Shown in pieces: positions 1-10,239 of a stretch of DNA of 27,170 bases. This stretch comes from Rhodocollybia butyracea (taxonomy: Eukaryota > Basidiomycota > Agaricomycetes > Agaricales > Omphalotaceae), in assembly GCA_015501585.1 (NCBI GenBank), contig JADNRY010000770.1, positions 1-27,170 on the forward strand, written 5' to 3'. The notes below the pieces were generated by a model. The model was not told the DNA's origin. It worked only from the letters and a program-made list of their open reading frames with translations, and made no database searches. Made by a program: the position numbers and the translations under genes. Each line of letters begins with the position of its first letter. Position 1 is the stretch's first letter.

Positions 1-2070
1 GGAGACCGGCTAGCCACAGGGAGAACTACAACGTGAGACTCGAGTATGCATGCTCCCAGAGTATATATCTAATATCTTGTCCCCAGCATTTAAACGAGCC
101 ATCCGGGCGTACTTCGATCTCAATGGTAATGTCATTTTTCATCGATATTTAAAGTCCCACTCATTTATATGACCATAAAATATTCTAGCCTGAATATAAC
201 ATGCGTCCTGTGTTGTGAAAACTGGACCGGGCTGTTTCGAAAAGCCAGTACGGCTACGATTTGCCTAATATGGAAATCACATAAGGACTGCGAAAGGACG
301 CTTTGCATGTCGTACATGACAACCAATGATTTGATCATTGTTCATTGCTTTTACAAAGCAAGGAATCTCTGCCAAATACATCTACGCTGGCATATTCGAC
401 CAGATCTCTCTCTCTCCCAGATGCTTATACTTATCTGGCCAATGTCTAGTTCCGTACTATCCGGGAGGAGCCTTATTCGTTAGCTGTTGGTGTTGTATCC
501 TTCATTGAAGGTGAATATACTCTCTAGCGCCCACGCTACTACGCGATGAGCCGTTGTACGCAGTAACGAGTTTAATCTGACATCAATACCTTTAGATCGG
601 GGCTTTTGGGTGCAGCGATGTTAGCTGATAAGCTGAGCTCCGGATGGACAGACGATAGCTACTAAACGGATAACGCAGAAGTCAATCCGCCGACGAATAT
701 CCGTCTGTAGGATAGTATTGAAGATACCTTGTAATGACACCGAAATCTGATTCAACGACTGCTGATTTGTTTAGGGATACTATACTGCGGAACCCGAATC
801 TATAGGTACGATAACCGTGCAGGAGAACCGCATTGGACCGCATTGAGCAGCATTGTTTGTAACTTGGGACTCCTGAGTCCAGAGTCCTGAGCGGGCATGA
901 GGGTGTATGGCTGTCCTCAATCACCAAAACAGGTCAGCCATATTTGATGAATTCGTCCGTTCCACCCCGTTCTGGCCCTGGCCGCTCTAGTTTCGATGGC
1001 TTGAAGGATCGAAGTTGGCGTTGGGCGATGTTGGAGACATGATTTATATCAAGGTGGGGCGACCTCGGTTCCCTTACAGATCGGCAGTTCATCGGAAGGC
1101 CCCAAATAAGTAGGACCGGGGAGTGAAACTTTCAACTTTTTCTCTCTGATGATGCGAAACAGCTGGGCTGAATACAACATAGTTTTGCGAACCTGCAAAG
1201 CGAGGAGCCGCGAGGGTCGTTTGCAGGACCCCTTTCCGCACCCGGGTGAAACTAGTTGTGAGTTGGGTATCAGGATTCAGTATCATCATGATCTAGCCCT
1301 GTGATTCTGTACAACATTCTTTGACAACACATTTTGGTCAGGTTGCTATTCAAGTTGAATTTGGATGCCATGGCGTGTACTCGGAGTGGCTGCTCTTGGC
1401 TCATGAATGCATCTGAAATGGGATACTAAGTAGAGTAGGCTTGTCTTGGAGTCTTGGGGCGCTGTCACCGAGCGGACCGCAGCCGCTTCTCTCGAGTTGA
1501 AGTTTGAACATGTGTCGTGTTGCAATCAAGTCACCGCTTGCAGAGCACTATGGACAACTGGCAACTGGCAACTGGGTGATTATTCGTCGCAGGATCCACG
1601 CTGTTTCACAGCAGCTATCATATACGGAATCTGATGCATCCGTCAGGTATGATATTAACCGACTTGTAAAAGTGGCAAGGTATGTATATGAATGAATAAC
1701 TGCTGTGTGAGTGCGATGGTGATACAATGCATGCAAAACGAACAAAGGCCGCAGCCATGATAAGGATAGAGTCTTCTGGCCAGATGACCGGTGCACAAAG
1801 CCAAGTACGAGAGAGAATGCGAAAAGACGTTATTTACGATGCGAAAGACGCAAGCGGCGATGGATGTTCTATTGATTAGGTTTATAAGACGCTGATATTG
1901 TCAGAAAGGAGCAAGACAAACCTAAAAGCGGTGAACATGCAGGTCAAAGACAGCTTGAATCAAAAAACCCAAGTGTGCCAGCTATTTTTGGGCACGATAT
2001 GGATGGACGTGATGCCTGGGTTTGCGGGGGTTGAGTGAAAGACCGCTCGCAGGTACTAGGGCGGTGCCCG
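1..2070. other. No supportable gene; intergenic or degenerate DNA
   Basis: I read both strands and find only short open frames without recognisable motifs, codon-like regularity or consistent splice-and-phase chains. There is no terminal repeat, transposase motif or tRNA B-box that I can see. The only structures are a small tandem heptamer repeat near 1555 and a 14-bp inverted repeat near 868. It may hold the upstream region of a gene outside the window or decayed sequence; I cannot tell which. Confidence 0.5.
1555..1575. repeat. Three tandem copies of the heptamer CAACTGG
   Basis: Three exact, directly adjacent copies of CAACTGG lie in otherwise unstructured DNA. Seen directly. There is no gene around it that I can support, and the function is unknown; replication slippage is a sufficient explanation. 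Confidence 0.85.
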
Positions 2071-2481
2071 TTACACGCTCTTTCGCAGGACAAAGTCAGC
2101 CGATTCGTCGCTAACTTCTCTTTTCCGCTTTGAAGGGCGTTGTGTGTAGGGTGGATGTGAGAGATCTTCATCTAGATCGGGTAGTAGTTCGAACTTTAGA
2201 AAAGTAGGAGAATGATATGGCAGAGGCTTTGGTGCAATGAGTGGAGCATTGCAGATGACGTGTAGAGACTGCGGACGAGGAGGGGGAGTGAGAGACAAGT
2301 CAGACGAGGCTGAAGAGCCGTTATCTGAAGGCGAAGAGGGACTATGGGATGATGAGGATGGGAAGTAGATGGATGGGGAGAACTTACAGTGGAGATAACC
2401 TGGCCAGCGGGAAGAATACTGTGGCCAGCACCTGTTTGAGTCAGCTATAGAGAGATGAGCAAAAGCGGGATAATAATCCAT
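2071..2481 (-). CDS. Small hypothetical protein, Pro/Ser-rich with a basic nuclear-type motif
   Basis: An open frame of 136 codons runs from ATG at 2481 to TAA at 2071. A 63-nt segment (2387 down to 2325) starts GTAAGT and ends TTCAG, so it looks like an intron; because 63 is a multiple of three and it contains no stop, both the spliced (115 aa) and unspliced (136 aa) readings stay open. The protein has a Ser-rich stretch, then a Pro-rich motif (LTPPPRPQSL), a middle block containing NAPLIAPKPLPYHSP, an acidic patch (PDLDEDLSHPPY) and a basic cluster PSKRKREV that resembles a monopartite nuclear localisation signal, ending FVLRKSV. I do not recognise a named domain. The texture suggests a small nuclear or regulatory protein, but that is inference. 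It is divergent from the mL49 gene, with 431 bp between the two starts. Confidence 0.6.
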   Translation of the reverse strand: MDYYPAFAHLSIADSNRCWPQYSSRWPGYLHCKFSPSIYFPSSSSHSPSSPSDNGSSASSDLSLTPPPRPQSLHVICNAPLIAPKPLPYHSPTFLKFELLPDLDEDLSHPPYTQRPSKRKREVSDESADFVLRKSV

Positions 2482-2912
2482 TGTTGGGGGAAAGGAAGAA
2501 AGAGAAGCGGGAAGGAAGTGGTCTTATATTGGGATGGAGTGAGACAGTGACAGAACAGACTCCGATGAGCCGTAAACGGAGTATAGCGTTTTGGTGGGAG
2601 CGCCGCCCCTGGTGATACGTAATACGAATAAGTTTTGGCCATGCCGCTTTTGTAAAATACATCGGGTGTAGCACCCCAAGCCATCTGCGTAAAATAATTC
2701 AGTTTTCCAGGGAACTGCGGTGGCCGGTAGCCCCTTGTACAACATAGTTGATCAAGTTACGCGTCCAAATTTGACTTTTTTTCCACGCAACGTAGCTTTC
2801 CATCAAACGTCCAGAATCATAACTTTGCGCAAGGTAAAGGTCAGTGTCACTTAATTTTAACCTACAACTTGTCCTAAGTATACCGTGCATCACACGCTTC
2901 AGTTTGTTTTAG
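2482..2912. promoter_or_regulatory. Divergent intergenic region between the small hypothetical gene and mL49
   Basis: This 431-bp stretch separates the two divergent start codons and must hold both promoters. Open frames inside it on the minus strand have no recognisable content. I see no clear TATA box or named binding site. Confidence 0.5.
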
Positions 2913-3310
2913 ATGCTCAGGTCTTTCTGTCTGCCACGCAGACTGCCAGCTGCCACACGCTTTTTATCTTCTCTCCAGCGAACATCAGTACATTATCCGT
3001 ATTTTGTCCCAAGAAACTCCAATGGAAGCCTTCCTGTGTACACGGACATCAGAAACGGAGGCACGCGTTTTCTGCTCTCCATCCGCAATATAGACGGCGA
3101 TGCATCTGTAAGTTTTCAATGTCTTTTATGACCGGAATCCAATACCATTCATAGGCCCTGGCAAACTCCCTGTCCACCGAATTATTTGCTCCAGGTTCTC
3201 CGGAAGCTATGAAGCTCCAGATCAGCGTTGTTCGCTCAAAACATCTGATAATACAAGGTGGCAAATGGAAACACAATGTTGTGGAATGGCTGGTGAAAAA
3301 GGGCTTTTAA
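2913..3310 (+). CDS. IMG2: Mitochondrial large-subunit ribosomal protein mL49 (Img2 family)
   Basis: Two exons, 2913-3107 and 3155-3310, join in phase 0 across a 47-nt intron (GTAAGT..CATAG) to give 116 residues. The N-terminus (MLRSFCLPRRLPAATRFLSS) is basic and hydroxylated without acids, as expected for a mitochondrial presequence. The core reads YPYFVPRNSNGSLPVYTDIR followed by NGGTRFLLSIRNIDGD, then after the intron LSTELFAPGSPEAM, RSKHLIIQGGKWK and the C-terminal HNVVEWLVKKGF. This block order is the mL49/Img2 signature of fungi, animals and plants. The protein is a structural component of the mitochondrial 54S subunit and is needed for mitochondrial translation. The length is usual for fungi and the frame is intact. 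The gene ends 213 bp before PDX1 on the same strand. Confidence 0.93.
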
Positions 3311-3523
3311 GTTTAGTGATGCAGGTGGATTTCGCGTTTTCAGTTAGATTTGCCAATGGTTCTACCGGTGACCAGGGTTCACATGTTTTGGTGGTTCTGT
3401 AGACATTACAACTTTATAATTACCGTCTACCTAGAGCAATTACGTTTTATCACACGGCCCTCCGCAATCGATGAAACCGTGAAACGGCTTCCGTTGGAAA
3501 TTTTTTTGTTATCAACTCTCACC

Positions 3524-5256
<1,733 letters not shown>

Positions 5257-5299
5257 TTCGCCAACTTGTTTACGAAGTACGGTAGTTTCAAGGCAGCAG

Positions 5300-5320
5300 T
5301 CGACAAGCAGTCGACATAAC
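5300..5320. repeat. Short direct repeat around AGCAGTCGACA, just 3' of PDX1
   Basis: The unit AGCAGTCGACA occurs twice almost back to back in the 3' flank of PDX1. Seen by eye; coordinates approximate. No function is evident. Confidence 0.5.
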
Positions 5321-5487
5321 GTCATTAAAATTATAGATAAAATTAACGTATTAAAGTGTATGTAGGTACTCTGAAATACGCCGTTCCGGCGCTTGGTTGT
5401 CTCCAGACTGAGGGAACTTAGACGCTTGATCCTGTTGGGCGCTAATGTGGAGTGTGACATCATTGAATCCTTTTTTTACGCTCCGCC

Positions 5488-5976
5488 ATGTTTTCCGACA
5501 AAGTCAAAGCCAACGAAGGCGGCGACGCGAAAGAGACGCTGCAGCAGTTTGTTTCTGTAAGCATCATATTACCATCTGCACTAGGCAGCTTATAACACGC
5601 GTTCAAACGTATAGCTTAGGCCTAATGGTCAATACACTTTCGACAGCGAGCGGGGCGCCTCTCAGTCGGAAATCTGTCGAGACGATCCAAATAACCATGA
5701 ATGTATAAAGGTGAGATCACCCTTTCTCAAGTTACTGTACCTACATGATACAGTTTCTCCTGAACGCGTACGAATTGTTAATTTTTCGTTCCTGGTTGTA
5801 TATCTAGGTTCGGATGAATTCAAAGCAGATGTTCGAAGCCATGCAGGTGCGTTGTCGAATTATTTTTGTCGAACGGTTTAATTCTCATTGGTGTTTCACA
5901 GTCCCTTGGCTTCTACTGCGCGCTCCCTATAGAGCCTGGAAAGACATACATGGAATGTAGACCTTTACCGAAGTAA
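5488..5976 (+). CDS. Small four-cysteine protein of unknown function, four phase-0 exons
   Basis: Four exons join without any frame change: 5488-5556 (69 nt), 5615-5710 (96 nt), 5808-5846 (39 nt) and 5902-5976 (75 nt with TAA). All are multiples of three, bounded by GTAAGC..ATAG, GTGAGA..CTAG and GTGCGT..ACAG. The product is 92 residues, beginning MFSDKVKANEGGDAKETLQQ and including YTFDSERGASQSEICRDD, MFEAMQSLGFYCALPIEPGK and the end YMECRPLPK. Cysteines sit in ICRDD, HECIK, FYCAL and MECRP, spacing that could make two disulfides or bind metal; this is inference. No signal peptide or membrane segment is seen, and TGA at 5464-5466 is an in-frame stop 24 nt upstream, so this ATG is the first available. 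No domain is recognised. Neighbours are PDX1 (same strand, 231 bp upstream) and the convergent MYND gene. Confidence 0.6.
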
Positions 5977-6347
5977 TCTGTATCAATCCCAGGATGAATA
6001 GATGGACATGTGAGACGGCGGCGTATGGATTAAGACTTGATTCTACGCTAACCGACGCGCGGCAACGTCTCAGCTGGCCTCCCATACCTGGATGAAAAAT
6101 TAATCAAACACTTAACTTTCTAATGGGCTTCTGACCTCATGTAGAAGATTAGATCGAATCACCGGCGAAAGGGAAAGGGAGAGGGTCAAAAGCGGAACTG
6201 GAATGATGAGAGTAGCCAGGCCACACAGGCACGACGTCAATTATCACAAGTGAACTAGCCAGAAGAAAGGTGATTTTTGATATTTAAAATATACACTTGG
6301 CAGAAATACTTTGATATGAGGTATGAAAGGGTAAGGAAGGAAAAGAT
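5977..6347. other. Convergent intergenic region
   Basis: These 371 bp lie between the ends of the small four-cysteine gene and the MYND gene and should contain both 3' UTRs. I see no additional gene. Confidence 0.5.
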
Positions 6348-7558
6348 TCACTGCGCTGTCTTGCAGTAGATTTTGTGCATGGGCCATGCCTTTCGCTGAC
6401 TATAGTGAGCGGAATCAATATCGAGCGGGAAGCTAGGTGAAACATCTTTACCATTCTTTTCCGCAATAAAACACCAATTTGCATCTTCCGCATTTTTGTA
6501 AATCCTTACCAGGACTGATCGACTCGCAGAAACCACATTGGTGAGGGTTTCTATGCTTCCACTGCGCAGAAACATCGGGTTTGGTTTCCTTTGACCGACT
6601 ACCTTATCCCGGACACTCGTAGCTGCACGTTTCTTAGGCGAAATGGACGAACCACCTTGTGCCACAACGTTATCGATTTTCTCGAGCTCGGAGACCAATA
6701 AGCTCGGGACAAAGTCGTCGGAAGTTACCTGCCATATGAGTGGTGTACAGGAAGGCAAGTCGACTTTGGTCAAAAACGTCGGTAGTCAGCTTGAACTTCT
6801 GTTTCGGGGTAGTATAAGTTGCTCGGACCCTATGTAAATTAGTCTCTTTGAAATGATTATTTGAGTATGACATACTTACCAAGTAGGCTTGTTCCCCCAG
6901 TCCCAGTCGTGATGAAGATAAGTCAAGAGCGACATGAAACGATCCGCTTGATATTTTGTCATTGCATCGTAATCGTGGTGAGAGTAGTTGCCACAGTTGC
7001 AAGCCTCAGGAAAGATCATAACGATGAGGAAATGCGATATCGTGTCATCGCAGAAAACAAGGTCCCCCAATCACTCTGGATGGATTTGAGTAAGGATATT
7101 CAGTGAAAGACTCCATTCGTACATACCGAACGTTTGGCTGACGATTTGACGATCTACGATTCAGTTAAACATCTTAGTACGCAAGAAGTTGGAATAAGAA
7201 TGCCCACCTCATATCGATAAAGGATCGGAGTCCAATTATTCCTGTATACAACCTCCGGTTTCGTATCCTTGTTGTCATCACACCATTGCGCTACTTCCTC
7301 GATGACTGCCTTGCGTGCAAAAAAGTCCAGTTTACTCAAATCCGTCGCGTTGTCTGGATGCCCGCGGAACTTCTGCGTAACATCGTTCATGAAGACACCG
7401 AGACCGGTGCACTGAGAAAGACGTTTCGTAGCGCAGGTTTCGGACCTGTTGACCATCATCATGGGCGAAAAACTGGATAGTATGGATATCTTGGAGTTTT
7501 AGCCTACTGAAAGAACCTACTAAGGCAGTCTTGAAAATGCAGAGCCAAGAGCTTCCAT
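6348..7558 (-). CDS. MYND zinc-finger protein (C-terminal finger), with an apparent frameshift
   Basis: I trace eight exons on the minus strand: 7558-7521, 7472-7208, 7153-7127, 7075-6880, 6829-6778, 6728-6603, 6561-6452, 6399-6348. The start MEALGSAFSRLPYFSP is set by an exact phase match into exon 2, which contains GLGVFMNDVTQKFRGHPDN and RNNWTPILYRYE. Exon 4 carries ACNCGNYSHHDYDAM and LHHDWDWGNKP. The last two exons spell a complete MYND finger: CGFC, then CGRC, YCGKEC and WPMHKIYC, giving all seven Cys plus His of the C-x2-C / C-x2-C / C-x3-C / H-x3-C pattern. MYND fingers bind proline-rich partners and are abundant in mushrooms; the specific role is unknown. Two weak points: exon 4 only reads through if one G is restored at 7064-7068, and the 6777-6729 intron would have a poor GTTTTT donor. 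Confidence 0.75.
6350..6537 (-). other. MYND-type zinc finger domain, split by an intron
   Basis: The finger lies on two exons joined within a cysteine codon (TG at 6452, T at 6399). Zinc ligands in order are C, C (HQCGFC), C, C (KCGRC), C (FYC), C (KEC), H and C (MHKIYC). The spacer between the first two pairs is 11 residues. It ends five residues before the stop, so the domain is C-terminal. Confidence 0.88.
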
Positions 7559-8161
7559 TGTAGAGGAACCTTGCTCCGGGAGGAGTAATGCCTATTATGA
7601 GGGAGTGAAGAAACGTATGGATCTTAATAAGAGAATGTCGCAAGTCTAATCTAAGCGAATATCTTATCTCACGGCGAAAGTTTACCACTGCCAGGAAGAC
7701 GAAATTCCAATTTCATCAACACATCGCATTCAGCAGTTACTTCAGGTGTTATTGGCGGCGTCGACAAGATCGACTTTGGGTCCAAGAACCAATTTGCTGT
7801 TTGCTGGCCAACTGCTTTAGGGACTGTCTATTTATACGTACGGGCGTTTGAGATATTATCACTGTCACATCGAAAGAACTGTCCAATATCTGGTCCACTA
7901 ATGTACCTTTCCGTGACCTTGAAGAGACATCCGAGTCCAGTCAAAGAGGTGTTCCTCGGTCATCAGTTAGTTTTGCGGGGTGAAAGTCATTTCAGCACCA
8001 GAAAGAGCAATGGACAGGAAAAAACGAAACTGCGTCAGAACGAGAAACTGCAGGGATATATCCTTCGACGTCGACCTACAAATTAACCTCTGGTAATACA
8101 CGATAATGATGAATACATACTACACCTGAATGGCAGAAAATAACGAATGTGCTGTGCGAAC
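7559..8161. other. Intergenic region between two minus-strand genes
   Basis: This 603-bp region should hold the promoter of the MYND gene and the 3' UTR of SNW1. A 61-codon plus-strand frame at 7901-8086 has no recognisable content and no splice partner, so I do not call it. No RNA gene is seen. Confidence 0.5.
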
Positions 8162-10132
8162 CTAGTCATCCTTTTCCGCGCGTTCTAGCGCTTGTCGTTT
8201 CCGTGCACCACTTCCACTAGAAGCGACATGAGAATAAGAACAAAACTCGATACGGACCACTTACCCCGCAGAATCCAGCCCTCTTTTCTTACCAGTACTA
8301 GCCTCAGACAAGAACTGATTAACACCGAAGACATCCGACGTGTCTTTCTCAAATTGTACAGGACCTTCGCGGATTTCTTGAGAATCCGCGCCCTCAAACC
8401 CAACCTTGGGGACACCAAGGCTAAATCGGTCATTATCCAATGCTTTCCCAATACCCTCATCCGTCCCGCCTCCAAACGACTCCTCATTGCCCTGTTCGAT
8501 GTTTCCGCGAGCTTTGTAGATAGCCGCGGCGGCAGTCGAACCATGGAACAAGGGCTTATCATATAGGTTGTAGGATTCGTCGGTACCAAAAATCTGCTGA
8601 CAGCGATTCCTGGTTGAATAGACGAGAATCGAGCATAGACTCTTTGGACATTGTAGGTTTGGCCAAACCAAGAGCGACCTTTTCAGAGATGTCTCGATTC
8701 TGCTGCCGTGCGAGCTGCTTGGCACGCTGCTCCTGACCCATGTTGCTCATTCTCATCTCCCGTTCACGCTCCCTCCTCTTTTCCTTTCTCATATCGTCAC
8801 GGATCTTCCTAGCCTCCTCATCCTCTGCGCTATCCTCCGACTCCGAGCCACTGCCAGTATCGCTATCGCTTCCGTATGCAGCTAATGATGATTTCAGGGC
8901 AGCCTGAGAGGCGGCTGTGGGCTTTGAAACGATACCACTACGCTCATCTCTAGCGCGTTGAGCAAGGACACGAAGGGTTTCTTCTTTTGTTGCCTTCTCT
9001 TTCTGGGCGAGTTTCTGCTGCATCAAGGATCGCTGTCGAACTTCTTCTCGTGCATGGCGGTCGGCAACAAATAAAGCCTCTGAGAATTTGGCGAAATTGT
9101 CGTTGATGTGTACCTAAAAACATGAGAGCGAGAATTACACATAATGAATCTACTCACATCTTGCAGACCTCGCCCATCAGCAGCCAGCCGTTTGTCTAAG
9201 GGAATGGTAAAACCCTTGTTATTTTTCCAGTTGGAGATACAGGGTGGAATCATCCACTCTTTCTGTTCGGCGGCTGTCGCTTTTCTCGGAGGACTGCGAA
9301 GAACTGGAGGTGGAGGACTGGGAGGTCCTCTAGGAATCTTCTTGTGCTTGAAACGAGGGGTTCTAATGGATCCTCCACAATTTCTGACATTTTGATGATT
9401 CTCTGTTTAAGGCCATCTCCATTTTTGTTGACCTGGTGTGTATCGGATGAATGAAGTCTTTCCTTGACTGTCGGGAACGTTTTTTGGCTGGGCTGCCTTG
9501 ATTTTAACCAGTTACGAGCTTTTCAAGGGCGGCTCGGGTCTTTTCTGCAGTTTCTTGTACTTCTTCCTCCGACGGACGCTCCATTACCCGTGCCGAGTCG
9601 TCAATATCTTTGCGTTGTGCAAGAGGAACTAGGTCTTTGAATTGAGACTGCACTATTTTACCGTGTCGTTGTCCTTGATGGGCGATAGCATCGTAACGAA
9701 CATTGCCTTCACTGTCGACTTGAAGGGCGAGTGTGTTTCCAGAAGAAGCCTGTGATAATTTGTGAGCCATTCGTGACACATAAGCTTTTATTTACCTTTT
9801 TCCGACCCATCTCGAGAGGATATTGAGCTACATGGCATTCCGGATAAGCACCTCCATCGCCTGAAAGAAATTAGGACATTGAATGATGTTTTCAAATGCT
9901 TGTAGCGCACCGTAATCCTCAAGCTTTGAAGGTCTCCAGCCCATTCTTTGGCCGTAAGGAGGAACAGTAAACCGAGCAATAACTTGCTGTGAAGTAGGAG
10001 CTGGCTGAGCATACTCGGTGAAGTCGTCCTCGTCGTTCTCGATGGTATGTAAAGGTTTGGGAAGAGCACTTCAAGAACATCAGAAAAGGACAAAGATGAA
10101 CACAAAACAACTGACGCTGCGAGGGCACTCAT
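8162..10132 (-). CDS. SNW1: SNW-domain spliceosome protein SNW1/SKIP/Prp45, with multiple single-base frame breaks
   Basis: Start MSALAAS at 10132, stop TAG at 8164-8162. The SNW domain is unmistakable: FTVPPYGQRMGWRPSKLEDY, YPECHVAQYPLEMGRKK, LQVDSEGNVRYDAIAHQGQ, RYTPGQQ, KIPRGPPSPPPPVLRSPPRK, the namesake IPPCISNWKN, GFTIPLDKRLAADGRGLQD, then after an intron VHINDNFAKFSEALFVADRH. A charged helical region follows (QKLAQKEKATKEE, RKIRDDMRKEKRRERERE) and the tail contains LYDKPLF and KRQALERAEKDD. The protein sits in the catalytic spliceosome (Prp19-associated) and in animals also acts as a transcription coregulator. Protein similarity continues across four points where the frame changes: an extra T at 9506-9507, an extra A at 9422-9426, a missing C at 9357-9360 and an extra T at 8588-8592 (bases given in coding sense). 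It is an essential gene in yeast, so a true null is unlikely. Confidence 0.93.
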
Positions 10133-10239
10133 GATGGTTCAATGACAAGTTATCAGCCCGAACACGTGAGTGAAAAGTCGGGTAAGGCGGTGGCACTGTA
10201 TAGCTTCTCTGACTTCTTTTTTATCTTTCTTCATCTACA
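10133..10239. promoter_or_regulatory. 107-bp divergent promoter between SNW1 and SRP receptor alpha
   Basis: Start codons on opposite strands are only 107 bp apart, so the two genes must share a short promoter region. It contains a palindromic E-box CACGTG at 10163-10168, which is the core site for bHLH factors such as Cbf1/USF types, followed by a pyrimidine-rich stretch just before the SRP receptor ATG. No TATA box is obvious. Confidence 0.6.
10163..10168. promoter_or_regulatory. E-box CACGTG palindrome
   Basis: Exact CACGTG, located between two divergent core genes, 31 bp upstream of the SNW1 start and 72 bp upstream of the SRP receptor start. Binding by a bHLH protein is inference from the motif. 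Confidence 0.4.

Noticed and set aside
868..881. Inverted repeat GGACTC-CT-GAGTCC
   Set aside because: It is a perfect 6-bp stem but short, isolated and without a neighbouring gene or T-run; likely chance.
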